64,000 bases of DNA, from positions 457,001-521,000 of the forward strand of contig QVRM01002145.1 of the NCBI GenBank assembly GCA_003439945.1, given 5' to 3'. The notes beneath the pieces are model-generated. The model saw only the letters and a list, made by a program, of their open reading frames with translations. It was not told the origin of the DNA and ran no database searches. The DNA is from Dermanyssus gallinae. Its lineage: Eukaryota > Arthropoda > Arachnida > Mesostigmata > Dermanyssidae. Position numbers and translations under genes: made by a program. This document shows, in pieces, positions 32,850-43,441 of this stretch (positions are counted from its first letter, which is position 1; every line of letters begins with the position of its first letter).

Positions 32850-33100
32850 GTAGAAGTGACTTTTGGCGTCTATATTGCTTCTACTCTGTGCGCAAGTATG
32901 AGACCACGAGTATAGCAGTCGCAAGATCTTAAAGAGCAGCGAATATTCCGTTACGCGAGTTAACCGTAACTTCATCTTCATAAGCTCAGTTATCTCGCCG
33001 ACTGTGTGGCTTGTGGCACCATCTTGTCGAAACCAGAGTTCCTTTGCATTAATTCCGTCCAAATTTGGCTAAAGACAATTAAAGACATCACTATACGACA
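32850..33100 (-). pseudogene. Mariner-like transposase C-terminal fragment
   Basis: The minus strand reads PNLDGINAKELWFRQDGATS, then HTVGEITELMKMKL. FRQDGATSHT contains the second catalytic Asp in the form usual for one arthropod mariner-like branch. After a shift, ISRNG and scattered DLT and SYLR correspond to the following region, but the third catalytic Asp cannot be placed. The upstream half of the protein is not recognisable. Confidence 0.65.
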
Positions 33101-33324
33101 TGTCGAGTTTGAATAAACGGAACGAACAATAGCTAACAAACGCCTATTAGAACTGCTGTTTGCGCGTGTAACAACGGATATTTTTCGCTTGAGACCAATT
33201 GGAACGGCGTTGTGGTGTTTTTTTAGGCTGGCAGTCTTCTCGCTCTCGATTTCGTTTTTGATTGAATTGGTATCAGCCTCGTTATACGTGGTGTGCCATT
33301 CGTTCGCCAAACAATGACCCGATG

Positions 33325-33405
33325 TACAGGGTCTACAAAAAAGTTTTTTCATTTTCTTTAATGATTCTCTACGGACAAAACCGAAAAAACTTTTTGTCGC
33401 CCTAT
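33325..33405. mobile_element. Tiny MITE-like inverted repeat with CAGGGT-type ends
   Basis: TACAGGGTCTACAAAAAAG at the left and CTTTTTGTCGCCCTATA at the right are diverged inverted ends of an 80-bp stretch whose interior also folds (AAAAGTTTTTTC / GAAAAAACTTTT). TA flanks both ends. It may be a minimal mariner MITE. Confidence 0.5.
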
Positions 33406-34248
33406 ATACATATAAGCTTTGCACACATAGCCGCTCCTTGCAGCGTCTCCTCGCTGTAAGAGGAGCCATCGTTGTTTCCGATGAGCTGATCATAGGTGGT
33501 GCTTGACTACCCACGACTCATATACTGACAGTTACTTCAATAGTAGATGCTCGTGCGCAATCTCAAATTACTATTATAACAGACATAGTTGCAAGATACC
33601 TTGTGCAAGGAAAGAACATAAAAGTCAGTCAATATTGATTCATTCTTATGAAGAAAATATACACTGTTTAATATATCTCCGTCTTTCGAAAAGATTGATA
33701 AGATCGCTAGTACAGCGGTCGAAAAGCCTGTGGCGTGTTTTTTTTTGACAGCAATGTAGCTGTCCTCGCCCGTGAGATGAAAAGAGCCACTTATGGGGTG
33801 CTGGGAAAAAGGACGAGCTCGAAGAGAACACGAGGTAATCTTAGATATCAAGCAGGCAAAAAACTATTAACTAGAGGATGGACTTAGCGGAGGTGATCGT
33901 TGTGTTAAATTAAAAACTCCAAATGACGTACTCTAAATGAACTAATTTGGAGTTGCTACTATGGGAATTATTGTGAATAATCTAATTGGACATCTCAGGC
34001 ATAAGGCGACGCCATCACGTATGTTGATGATACATAGCGGAATAACTTATATCATGAAAAGTCAAGAGCTCGCCGTTCTGTCTACAAAATTGACGAAAAG
34101 AAAATATTAATCACTTAATGATCTAGCTAGTTTCAACGATATAAATGACCACCGGCTGCTCTATTCAAGTGGCCGTGGAATTATGAGACTGAGTATAATC
34201 CAGTCCATGATCGTATGGCAGCCAACAATGAGCTGGCCAATTTTAGAT
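33406..34248. other. No recognisable gene
   Basis: Overlapping frames of 60-104 codons at 33503-33851 on both strands have no motif I recognise. Confidence 0.35.
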
Positions 34249-34333
34249 ATCTTAGTTACATACAAAATGTTATCTTAGTTACATACAAAATGTTATCGTA
34301 GTTACATACAAAATTATATCTTAGTTACATAAA
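34249..34333. repeat. Tandem repeat, about 23-bp unit, nearly four copies
   Basis: The unit is ATCTTAGTTACATACAAAAT plus a few bases, repeated with small changes. Confidence 0.9.
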
Positions 34334-34679
34334 AAAACAACGTATGCACGTCAGCGGCATACACTTTGGCATTCATGGTCGTCGCTTGATTGCCCGGCCA
34401 ATTGTCCGCCAGGCCGCTAATTATCCGAGTATCAACAACCAGCTATGTTGTTGAGTAATATGTGTTTACAACCGTTGTATAATAAATGGCCCAGGGTGTC
34501 GAAGCCGGTGTCTTTTTTAATGAGAAGGAAATTGCGGCACTGAGGGACGGCGCAAAAGTCCCCTAACGGGGTTCCCGTTCACCGTGCTACCCCCCTGTCA
34601 ACAGTTAACACAACTCTTCCCTTGCCTTACCCTCCCACTTAACCCATTAGTTCTACCCACCACTAGATGAAGGATGCAT
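34334..34679. other. No recognisable gene
   Basis: No frame or repeat in this stretch can be assigned. Confidence 0.3.
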
Positions 34680-34869
34680 CTGGTGGATATTGTGGTATTG
34701 AGAGTTTTAATGTGACCTCTGGCTCTCGTGAAGGTGATGGTGTATGCATATTGATTAAGAATAATCTAAAATGCTGTGAAATTTTACTAGGTAGTTACAT
34801 CAGAGCTGCAATGTAGGGACGTCATTTATATCATATGTGATTTATTTGACCACATATGTAAACACATAC

Positions 34870-34905
<36 letters not shown>

Positions 34906-35985
34906 TGCTTTTCTAATGGGCTGCACCATGTGGTAGACTCAATAATTCGTCGCTCGTTCCAGTGTCGAAGCAATATCCATACAAATGCCAATAGTTATAT
35001 TTTAAATATTTCGCTTTACCTTGGTAATGCGTATGGAGACACAATTAGTCAAACCGTTATGAAAAGTTCAAGTAATATAATTATTAGTCTTAGTCATCTG
35101 CCTGAACGAAGGTTATAACATAGGCAGTCGAGATAATGAAGAAACGGGTACACTTATCAATTTAGTGCTTACTTGCGTGTATTTTTTGAAGGGAGAAATT
35201 CTTAAACTGTGATACTCCTGACAATTGTATGAATTTCTAAGATACAATTGCTTGGCAAATGATGATACAGTTATTTCAGAAGTTGACATTTTAAAGAAAA
35301 TAAATCAACTTTTCTCTAAATGTAGCCTCCTCACCCCCGTTCCTACCCCTCCAATATTATATAAAAAGGATAAACGTGTCTTAATAGAACACTTATTTCC
35401 AATATACTGTAGATCATACTAGGACGGTATTGCTCCCTATTTTTAGACAGTCGGTAGTGACCTGATAGTAGTTTGTACATAACAAAGGTACTAAGTCAAA
35501 TGTAGATCATTATAGACCTGTCGCACAATCTATTGCTTATATTATATTAAACAAACTATTAGACCTATATTTAGTTTCCTCTTACAAAAGGTTTTACAAA
35601 AGAAAAATTTACGGTAACTCGGTTGTATGACATGGTGCAACACCGGGTCATCAACATCAATAACGAGAAAGAGTTGGAATGTTTTTAGTTTAACTTCTCG
35701 AAGTTATTTACCAGCGTAACCCACTCAAGGTTTATGGATAAACTTAGTTTGTTAAACTGAGATTGAATTTAATTGAACGAATTCGGAGTTATTTAGATAA
35801 TAAAGGTTCTTGTTTCAGAGCAAATAATAGCTCTAATAAGTGTGGATATTTACGTTCTAGGGCCTTCTTTATTTTGTATATTCATACTAGACATTAAAGA
35901 CGTCATACCACAAAGCATAGCTCGCACTGCCTATAATTTATTGTAAATTTACAGTCCAAGTCGTTTCGAATGATAATTACATTCG
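34680..35985 (+). pseudogene. CR1/Jockey-like LINE: endonuclease and RT remnants
   Basis: ESFNVTSGSREGDGVCILIK near 34700 and DVIYIICDLFDHI near 34825 resemble the middle of an APE-type endonuclease. A (TA)n run interrupts at 34876-34903. From 35490 the frame gives KSNVDHYRPVAQSIAYIILN (block NYRPI), FNFSKLFTSVTHSRFMDKL near 35690 (palm A, with the usual AFD altered), and LGPSLFCIFILDIKDVIPQS near 35860 (the GPLLF...NDL block). Many stops and shifts are present. Confidence 0.6.
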
Positions 35986-36010
35986 GGAATCGAATAATAC
36001 ATTAACGTAT

Positions 36011-36026
36011 TCTAGTACGCGTACCA
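36011..36026. repeat. Target-site copy 1: TCTAGTACGCGTACCA
   Basis: A 16-bp sequence that directly precedes the poly(T) of the minus-strand LINE. Its core GTACGCGTAC is a perfect palindrome. Identical copies are at 38556-38571 and 38878-38893. Confidence 0.95.
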
Positions 36027-38555
36027 TTTTTTTTTATATGCTGAAACCTCTCAGCATTAATATGGGGGATTACGGGAATCGTGATGTACATGCGCCACCA
36101 CAGCCAGTGACTAGTGTGGGACTCACAAACCCACTAACACCCGCCTCCCCCCCACCCCCAGGGAACGGTAACTGCTAGGCATCGCTTCGTATCCATGGGA
36201 GTGGACAGTTTGCCTCTCCTCCCTACTCTAGCCTTCTTACAGTCGCCCTAGCCCGCTTTGGTGCGGGGCGGCGATTTCAAGAAGGCCGTTGATACCTTCC
36301 GCAGCCCGCCCGCCTGTGGGTGCGTCGAGAGTCATCATCTGGGGAATCCTTTGCTGTATTTGCCGAGCCTGGTCCTCCTGCCTATCACCCACCCGCCTCC
36401 CGTCTACAGATTCCGCCTCTCGACCAGAGCCTGAGTGGACGCTAAGACGAGCTCTCCTGGCAGTCTCTTTGACCACCTTCGTGGACATGATCGCATCAAA
36501 GTGGGCAATACCTTCTTTCCAGGCCGCCGCTGAAGTCATCATATGGGTGACGACCTCGTTGACTGGTCGGCCTCGCACAGCGGCCGCCCCCGCGTCCCGC
36601 GCTTCCCGGAGGGCCCCACAATGCAGAACAGTGTGCTCTACATCGTCCGGTTTCCCCGAGTCGCATAGTACGCAGGAGTCGACTTGAACTTTGTTAATCT
36701 TAACCATATACGTCTGGAACTGACCGTGGCCGGTCAGCACCTGGGACACATAATAAGATAGCTCGCCGTGTCTGCAGTCGTGCCATTGCCGTAGGTCCGG
36801 GATCAGACTTTTGGTCCAGCGACCCTTGGTGACCCCCCCAGGAGCTGCTGCCCTCAACCATTCTTTCTGCCAAGAGTCCAAAGTAGCTAATCTAGCCCGT
36901 GTGGGGTCTAGATCACCGTCCAGCGCTCGTTCTGCTCGCTCCCCGGCCAGCAAATCCCATGGCAGCATCTTGGACACGACAAGTAGTGCCTCAGTCGACA
37001 CGGTACGGAATGCGCGGCAGACCCTTATGGCTCTCAGCTTTCTCCTGTTGCATGCCGTCTTAAGTGCCCTGTCTGCCCATGCCGGTGCTCCGTAAAGGGC
37101 GACGGATTCTGCAGCAGTTGCCAAAAGGCGGCGCTTTTCTTCTCCAACTCCTCCGACTCTTGGCATCAGGCGCGCCAGATTGCTGGCCACCTTTCGGGCC
37201 TTTGCTGACACGTGCTGTATGTGCGCTGCGCCAGTCAGTTCCTTGTCGAGTATCACCCCGAGGTACTTTGCCTTTTTTCCCAAAACAATTGGGTGACCTG
37301 CTACTTCGACCTGTATGTTTTTGGTCATTTTTCTGCCTGTTAGGTACAGCGCCTCAGTCTTGTGCGGTGCCAGTTTTAATGAATGGTTTTCCATCCAGTC
37401 TGTCACCATCAGCAAGGCCTCATTGGCGGCTGACTCTAGTGCTCCCGTACTACAAGCCGTGACCAGAAGGGCCAAGTCGTCGGCATAACCGACCATCTCG
37501 ACACCCCTAGGCAGACCCTGCAGCTCGAGAACCCCGTCATAGGCGAGGTTCTACAGGACCGGTCCCAGAACCGATCCTTGCGTGACCTCTGCAGTAACTG
37601 CGTAGCTCTGATCGCCGGCCAGCAGGCCTCTCTCCGACAGGTACAATGCTATGATTCGACGAAGGTAGGGCGAGATGCCCTTGCGCTCCATCGCTTGCAT
37701 TGCCACTTTCCAGCTCATCGAGTTAAAGGCGTTCTTGACGTCTAGGAGAATAAGCAGCACAAAGTCCCGTGTTTTGGGGGTCTTCGTTAGCTGCTCACCT
37801 GCCCGTCTCAGTACTCTTGCCAGTGCGTCGAACGTGGACCGTCCCTTCCGAAAGCCATACTGTGCTTCTGATAAAGCCCCGTTGGCTTCGATCTCGGCGT
37901 TGAGCCTGTCAACCAGTACGTTCTCCAAGATCTTACCCATAGTGTCGAGAAGACATATGGGACGGTAGGCAGGCTCTCCTGCAGGGGCATTCCCTCCCCC
38001 TTTCGGGATCAGGACCAGGTTAGCCTTCTTCCACAGCCTCGGAAAACGCCCCTCTCTGAGAAGTCTGTTGGCCAGGGTCTGAAAGACTTTTGGCCAGCGC
38101 TTCACTAGCAGCCTCGCCGCTCCAGGAGGAACTCCGTCCAGGCCGGGTGCCTTTCCGGGTGTCAACCTTTTCCTTGTTCGCTCGACCTCATCTAACGTTA
38201 CCTCCGGAATGTCTTCCGGGGCAACCAGAAACTCCTCCTCTCCTCTCCACGGATGGTCCGGAAAGAGATGGCGAACCGTCTTCTCCAGCACATCCGGTGG
38301 TAGTCTAGGAGGTGGTTTCCGGAGCTTGACCGAGTCGATCCGGTAGGGCCGACCCCAAACGTCCCTTGCCACCTCTTCTATCAAAAGCTTCCAAGATTTC
38401 GCCTTACTCTTCTCAATAAGCTTCTGCAATATGCGTCTGGCAGCTCCGTAAGACGCTAGGAGGTCGGCCGATCGTTCGTCCACCGTCTACTCTTGCTCCC
38501 CTCGGGCGACTCTTTCACTCAGCCATGAGCGCTGTCTAGTGTAAGCCCTATTTAG
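36027..38555 (-). mobile_element. 5'-truncated R1-type LINE flanked by 16-bp TSDs
   Basis: Read on the minus strand, the element runs from 38555 to a 9-A tail at 36035-36027. It contains most of the RT, the C-terminal domain with a zinc knuckle, and a 3' UTR with two stem-loops: TAGTGGGTTTGTGAGTCCCA near 36133-36114, and GCTGAGAGGTTTCAGC at 36055-36040 next to the tail. The perfect TSD and well-kept ORF suggest a fairly recent insertion. The endonuclease and ORF1 are missing through 5' truncation. Confidence 0.9.
36237..38555 (-). pseudogene. R1-type RT ORF, near intact, interrupted by two TAG stops
   Basis: The frame is continuous from the 5' break point to a stop at 36237, apart from TAG at 38487-38489 (after ARGEQE) and TAG at 37551-37553. 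The second lies in GSVLGPVL*NLAYDGVLEL, where relatives have Trp, so one TGG to TAG change explains it. RT blocks: LTPGKAPGLDGVPPGAAR, YRPICLLDTMGKILENVLVD, AQYGFRKGRSTFDALARVL, ILLDVKNAFNSMSW (palm A), TQGSVLGPVL and MVGYADDLALLVTA (YADD). C-terminal domain: KYLGVILDKEL, LYGAPAWADRAL, LTGHGQFQTYM and CVLCDSGKPDDVEHTVLHC, the C-x2-C-x9-H-x4-C knuckle. About 770 codons. R1 clade is well supported by motif pattern. Confidence 0.9.
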
Positions 38556-38571
38556 TCTAGTACGCGTACCA
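38556..38571. repeat. Target-site copy 2, between LINE and SINE
   Basis: Identical 16-bp TCTAGTACGCGTACCA, shared by the 5' ends of the LINE (to its left) and the SINE (to its right). Confidence 0.95.
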
Positions 38572-38877
38572 CCTGGCGGCGTGGTCTAGGGGACTATTGC
38601 ACTAGTCATGGTTGTCATCTACCGGGGTGTCGCAGGTTCGGTCCCTGCTGTTGATCGAATTTTCTTTGAGCGATGCTCATTGAGAATAGATGATCAACCA
38701 TACCGCTGAGAGTCAGCGGCCATGCTGCCACAATGACTGTTGAGGAAACCCTAGATAATTTAACATCTCCGGTCCTCGGTGTATTAAAGATATATCTCAG
38801 GTTAAGTTCCAAGCCCATATAAAACGCATATTAGTCTAGAATTAAAAACAACCTTCTTAAAAAAAATAATTTTTATT
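38572..38877 (+). mobile_element. tRNA-derived SINE (family 1, copy 1)
   Basis: A Pol III A box TGGTCTAGGGG at 38582-38592 and B box GGTTCGGTCCC at 38635-38645 are spaced as in a tRNA. The body follows: TTTTCTTTGAGCGATGCTC, GAGAATAGATGATCAAC, a short hairpin CCGCTGAGAGTCAGCGG, and GGTCCTCGGTGTATTAAAG. It ends in an A-rich tail, CTTAAAAAAAATAATTTTT. Both sides carry the 16-bp TSD. Copy 2 at 55650-55900 shares head and body. No protein is encoded; a LINE must have mobilised it. Confidence 0.85.
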
Positions 38878-38893
38878 TCTAGTACGCGTACCA
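38878..38893. repeat. Target-site copy 3, after the SINE tail
   Basis: Third identical copy of TCTAGTACGCGTACCA. Confidence 0.95.
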
Positions 38894-38999
38894 TTGGCTC
38901 TTTTGCCATTTGCTAGGTTGCTTTGTTGTAGGTAATATTGTTTAAAACCATATGCAACAGTTGGTTACTGTGTAGCGTTCGCCCTTTGATTTAAACTTT

Positions 39000-39490
39000 T
39001 TCAAAAAACGGTAAATCTATGCACATGTTTACCCGTCGCTAAAAACATACCCACATCGTGTTTGACGACGCAAACAATATTATTCGTTACGAGAGCCTCA
39101 TGTATGGAGTTTTTATATCTTAAATTCAAAGCTTTGCTTATGTTAAGCAACGTGTTGAAAGCAAGTTTCGTATTCAATTCAAATGCAACTTTATTCTGAC
39201 AAAGGGGGGCATATTTACCTAAATTCATACGAAATACAATTTGTTTGTGTGACGACATTTGCGCCGTTAGCATTTTGAGGTTTCAGTGCCCTTGCCATCC
39301 GCCACGAAAACAAGTTATTTACACGGTCTGTCTTGGCAATTCGTATTGACGAGAGGGTATTACCGCTTCTACGATTGTTTAAACAAATGCTAAAATATTT
39401 TGAACTATTTGATGATTTTATAATACGATTGTACATACGATAGTCCGCGCTAGACTGCAGTTCCCAAATAGGACTTATCACAATAGAACC
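39000..39490 (-). pseudogene. C-terminal end of a LINE protein (CR1/Jockey-like)
   Basis: On the minus strand, MISPIWELQSSADYRMYNRI and TDRVNNLFSWRMARALKP match 60471-60650 (INPIWDLRFRADCRKYNRML; PDRVNNMFSWRMIRTM). In the latter copy the segment follows a VQRKFLRRV motif typical of LINE C-termini. After a shift, a minus frame continues to 39001. It is the 3' part of a LINE ORF without its RT. Confidence 0.6.
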
Positions 39491-40404
39491 TCACAACAAT
39501 AGGTAAACTTTGGAACAACTTAACTATTATAAAGGTTCATGTAAAAATATTTATAAAATTGCGAAATATTATATCTGATATGAAACTAATTTGTCGAATA
39601 ACTTGTGTGATATCAGTGCTAAAATCTAGTTTCGGTGTCACCGTAACCACGAAGTCCCTAATGCTATTTAAAATAGGGACATGCCTCTCCATGCAGCATG
39701 TAGTAATGGGCTCTATTTAAACATACTTCGGCACTGATAGAAGCATTTCGTTACACACCACTTAGAGACTGCCTCTATCGCACTCGGTAATATTTGCCAT
39801 CAATCATTTAAGTTATCGATTCGGGAATAACGTTTTAAGAACTAAAAAAAATGCAAAACAAAAGTTGGTCGAGGCTTGATCTCTGAGAAACGTCAGAGGG
39901 GCATGCTCCGAACTCACTAAAGATAAATGTTTAATTAAACGGTTCCAACATGCAACAGTTCTACCAAGTGTTGCAAGCTAGTTAATGCCATGATATCTAC
40001 GATTTTGATTTGCGCCAATTGGAGCCGGGTAGATGGCCTAGCCCAGAATGCGGGTTATTTTAACATCAATAAATTGTACCATCTTTGTATTTCTATATTC
40101 ACTATTTAGTCTGCCCTTGCGTAAACAAACACAGCGTTGAATCGATATGCGCCGCCATCGGGATTCTCTCGAGATGGCGTGTCGTCTGTTCTTCAATTCA
40201 AAACAGAAACTGTTATACTCTAGAGTAAAGTGTTTATTGTTAGCATATGCCCTTGCTTGTAGTATATGTATTTGGCTTGATTTTGCGCGAAAGGGAAGCG
40301 TTATTATTAGCACTTATCTAACATTAATATATTTTTCAATAGATACAATCTGTCTGCTACACAATTTGTACAATGTCTGCTAGGTTTTCATAGTTCCCAA
40401 AGAC

Positions 40405-40406
<2 letters not shown>
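39491..40406. other. No recognisable gene
   Basis: Frames of 78-91 codons at 40038-40383 on both strands overlap and have no clear motif. Confidence 0.35.
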
Positions 40407-40500
<94 letters not shown>

Positions 40501-40502
40501 TT
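40407..40502. repeat. (TTA)n array
   Basis: About 95 bp of TTA triplets without a recognisable LINE next to it. Confidence 0.95.
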
Positions 40503-41143
40503 ATTCAACAATTTTCTCGTATCTCGTCATTTAATAGTCCCAACAGGATTTGCATACACGCATTATGCAGAGCCCCACCAGAGAGCTCCTCCAGTTGATT
40601 TGCCGCTGGCAATCCCTGGACACAAGCGATCATTGTGTGTGGCTACGTAGATCCGTGCCCACGTCACTGAGCGGCTGGACTTCGCCCACCAGTGACGCCT
40701 ACTTGCAAAGCTCAATCGTACACAGGCTAACAATACATTTGCGTGGCCTTTGAAGAACCTCACTGCATATTTGCCGCGGCAACGTCCAGCTGCCAGGCCT
40801 ATACAAATGAATGCCTGCAGTTTGGTCCCCAACTCAGAGTCTTCGTTTCGCTGGGGTCCGCTGCGGCCCTCTCTGCTCAAGATGGGCAGGCTGAAACATT
40901 GTTTAGTGTTCCAAAACCTCCCCAAACCGAGTGTGGCAGAGCAGCTAACCGCCTACAGTCAATTAGAGCTCGCCGCGTGTCCGCAACTGTTACAATTGAA
41001 AGAAAGATATGTCAGCGTTACCAATCTGGCTAGTTCGCGTGAATATTTTTATCACTGCAGTTGCGTTGTGTGCTGCTGTGCGGACAGATCCATCCAAAGG
41101 TCACCAGAATGTTTACATGCATGCTGCGAGCAGCTAATAAAAG

Positions 41144-41174
<31 letters not shown>

Positions 41175-41974
41175 TTTTATTTATCGAAGATTAAACATTG
41201 TATCGGACGTTTTTAAGGGATCCATATATGATAGCTGGCAATTACAAAATGTCTACTTCTTAGACAAGGCGAACTAATTTGTTTTATAATTCTGCTAAAC
41301 CTGTTGCGTTTTTTTTAGCATAGTAAATATTGAAGGCCCTGTACGTAAGTTCATAAGTAGTAGTAGTAGTAAATAGTAAATATTAAAGGCCCTATATGTA
41401 AGTTCGTAAGTTTGTCGCCTCGTACACTTCTTAGTAAAGTATCGTTATATCCTTAGTGCAACCTTAAGAAGCACCTATTGCATGTAAACAATTTTGTGAT
41501 ACGGTAAGTTGTTACTTAAACGAAAAATACGGTTAACGTCTACAAATCCTCTCAATCCTGCCTTTTGTTTAGAATTACGCTACCCGCGTCCGCAATAGAC
41601 TATATTCTCCACTGATACGGCTCTCTTTAAAGTGATTCAACAAAACACACCTGTGCTCGAGACCCTAAAACTTTAACATCGTACCAACATCACCCGTTCA
41701 ACACAAAGTAAATCCAATGAATACCGCCGAACAAAGACACAAGGTTCCCATTTGCGGCAAGCGGCAGGTTTAACTCTGTGATAAAGTTAAGTAACGTTCG
41801 AACATCCAACCTTCCCCAAAAGCAGAACGATAAAACATATTAGTAGCGTAAAATAATATAACTGAATACAAGTTATAACCTAAAACGTTTTCGGGCTGAC
41901 TTTCAACCAATATTTACCGTCCGTAGGTTTGCTTTCGCATTGCTTTGTATAGAAACAGACCCCATAATTACAAA
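40503..41974. other. Unassigned; one 175-codon frame and one tandem pair
   Basis: A plus-strand frame at 40750-41277 (175 codons, crossing a (TA)n at 41145-41170) and an overlapping minus frame of 120 codons have no motif I recognise. The segment AGTAAATATTGAAGGCCCT... is repeated at about 41322-41355 and 41374-41411, with a short AGT run between. Confidence 0.35.
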
Positions 41975-42054
41975 TGCGCGGTGGGGCTCAAACCCGTGCA
42001 CCCATGTGTCTCCTCCAGGCGCGAGGCGCACGCGAATGCACTACGCCACCGGAC
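41975..42054 (-). mobile_element. tRNA-derived SINE head (family 2, copy 1)
   Basis: The minus strand gives GGTGGCGTAGTGCATTCGCG (A-box region), a stem around CTCGCGCCTGGAG, and GGGTTTGAGCCCC (B-box region), in tRNA spacing. The cloverleaf is imperfect, and the same head recurs at 58752-58822, so a SINE is more likely than a functional tRNA. The 3' body runs toward lower coordinates with no clear end. Confidence 0.6.
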
Positions 42055-43271
42055 TTATCACACGAGTTCTAATATTTTTTTGTGAGGTTTGAGGAAAATG
42101 CTTTATGCACACCCAACGCGAATGTGGAGGAGCGCGTGTGTAGTGTGGGACTCCCCGATTGTATGGGGTTACCAACTAAAAACCCCTAATCCTCACTTTT
42201 ACCCCCTCCCCCAGGGTTCGGCACTGTTTGCCAGTTCTTCGAGGACGAATTTTAACCTGTACACTATACAACAACCAAGTTCTCCCTGGAAGACTGTCAA
42301 GTGCACACCACAGGTGCGCACAACACGTCATAGCCTGTTAAAGGTTTGAGAGAAAAAAGGGAAATTTTTTGAAGTTGGAGCGCAGATCCCCAAAGATACA
42401 ATTACTGAATTTATTTATGCGCTCAGCTTTGCGCGCCAAGAACAAAGAGCGTTAATTAATTCTAAAGCGTTCCGGTTAACCTGAAATGCACACAGGTTTC
42501 TGGCTCCGTTGTGCAATAAGTATTAATTAAGTATAGGTATTACTTATTACTACTAGAGTAGATTTCCTTCTATTAACTACGCTCTAGAATATGCATCGTA
42601 TAATCGAATGCATCCGGTCACTGAAAATGTGCAAAAAAGTGCAGGCTACTGCTGTTGCTGCTTTCTGTGTAAAAATAGTTACTTTTAGCGGTAATGAAGC
42701 AAGTGACAACAAATTTCAACAAACTAAACTTCTACTCCGAAAGCAGACTAATTCCGCTGCTACTTTTGGAAATACAGTATGTATTGACAAGGCTAGGCAC
42801 ATTCGCCTAGTAAGCGCCTACATAACTGCAAAATAATTATTTTTAAAATAGAAAAATGCATTTACACACACCTGATGCATTAAAGTAGCTGTTAACGTCA
42901 TTGCCGTCCCACCTTTTCTGAGGTTGTAATTTCGATATGTTTGCACCGTTTAACGTTTCCTAGGAGCTTTCTCACGGCATTTTGTAAGAATTTGCGTATG
43001 CTGGGCTTCGTCATATTTTCCCTGATTCATTAGGCTGGCGATAAGCATTAATCATTTAATGATACAGGCATCAGCTGGCACAGTCAGTAATATTAACAAT
43101 TTTAACGAGATCCTGGCAAGTAGCGATACCGCGAAATCGTTTTATGTGTGCAGTCTAGGAGATTACTATGCAAATAGCGTTTTAATTTATTTTTAGGGTT
43201 TTTAAGTGACGTCGGACAAAGTTCGTCGCGGTCACCCGATGTCAATACTATATATATATATACCGTTCATC
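42055..43271. other. No recognisable gene
   Basis: The GTGTGGGACTC motif (antisense of the R1-type 3' stem-loop) is at 42143-42153, followed by a C-rich stretch; this may be a LINE 3' end on the minus strand. A plus frame of 81 codons at 42591-42836 has no motif I know. Confidence 0.35.
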
Positions 43272-43315
43272 ACCGTTTTTGTTAGTAAACTAGTGGTGCA
43301 ATATATACATTTTGC

Positions 43316-43348
<33 letters not shown>

Positions 43349-43441
43349 CAAATATGCCTATTCTATTTTTTTTAAATATTCCTTTTGTAAGCCTCTAGGA
43401 CAATGTATATATTGCACCACTAGTTTTCCAACAAAAACCGT
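43272..43441. repeat. Inverted repeat with (TA)n near the centre
   Basis: Arms 43272-43310 and 43403-43441 match with three or four differences (shared AACTAGTGGTGCAATATATA). The loop contains a TA run at 43318-43346. Confidence 0.85.

Noticed and set aside
36289..37462. Plus-strand frames of 94-132 codons
   Set aside because: They lie antisense to the well-supported R1-type ORF and reflect its GC-rich codons.
40750..41277. 175-codon plus-strand frame as a host gene
   Set aside because: No domain, it runs through a (TA)n array, and a similar-sized frame lies on the opposite strand.
41975..42054. A functional tRNA gene
   Set aside because: The cloverleaf is imperfect and the head recurs at 58752 without an intact B box. 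A SINE is the better reading.
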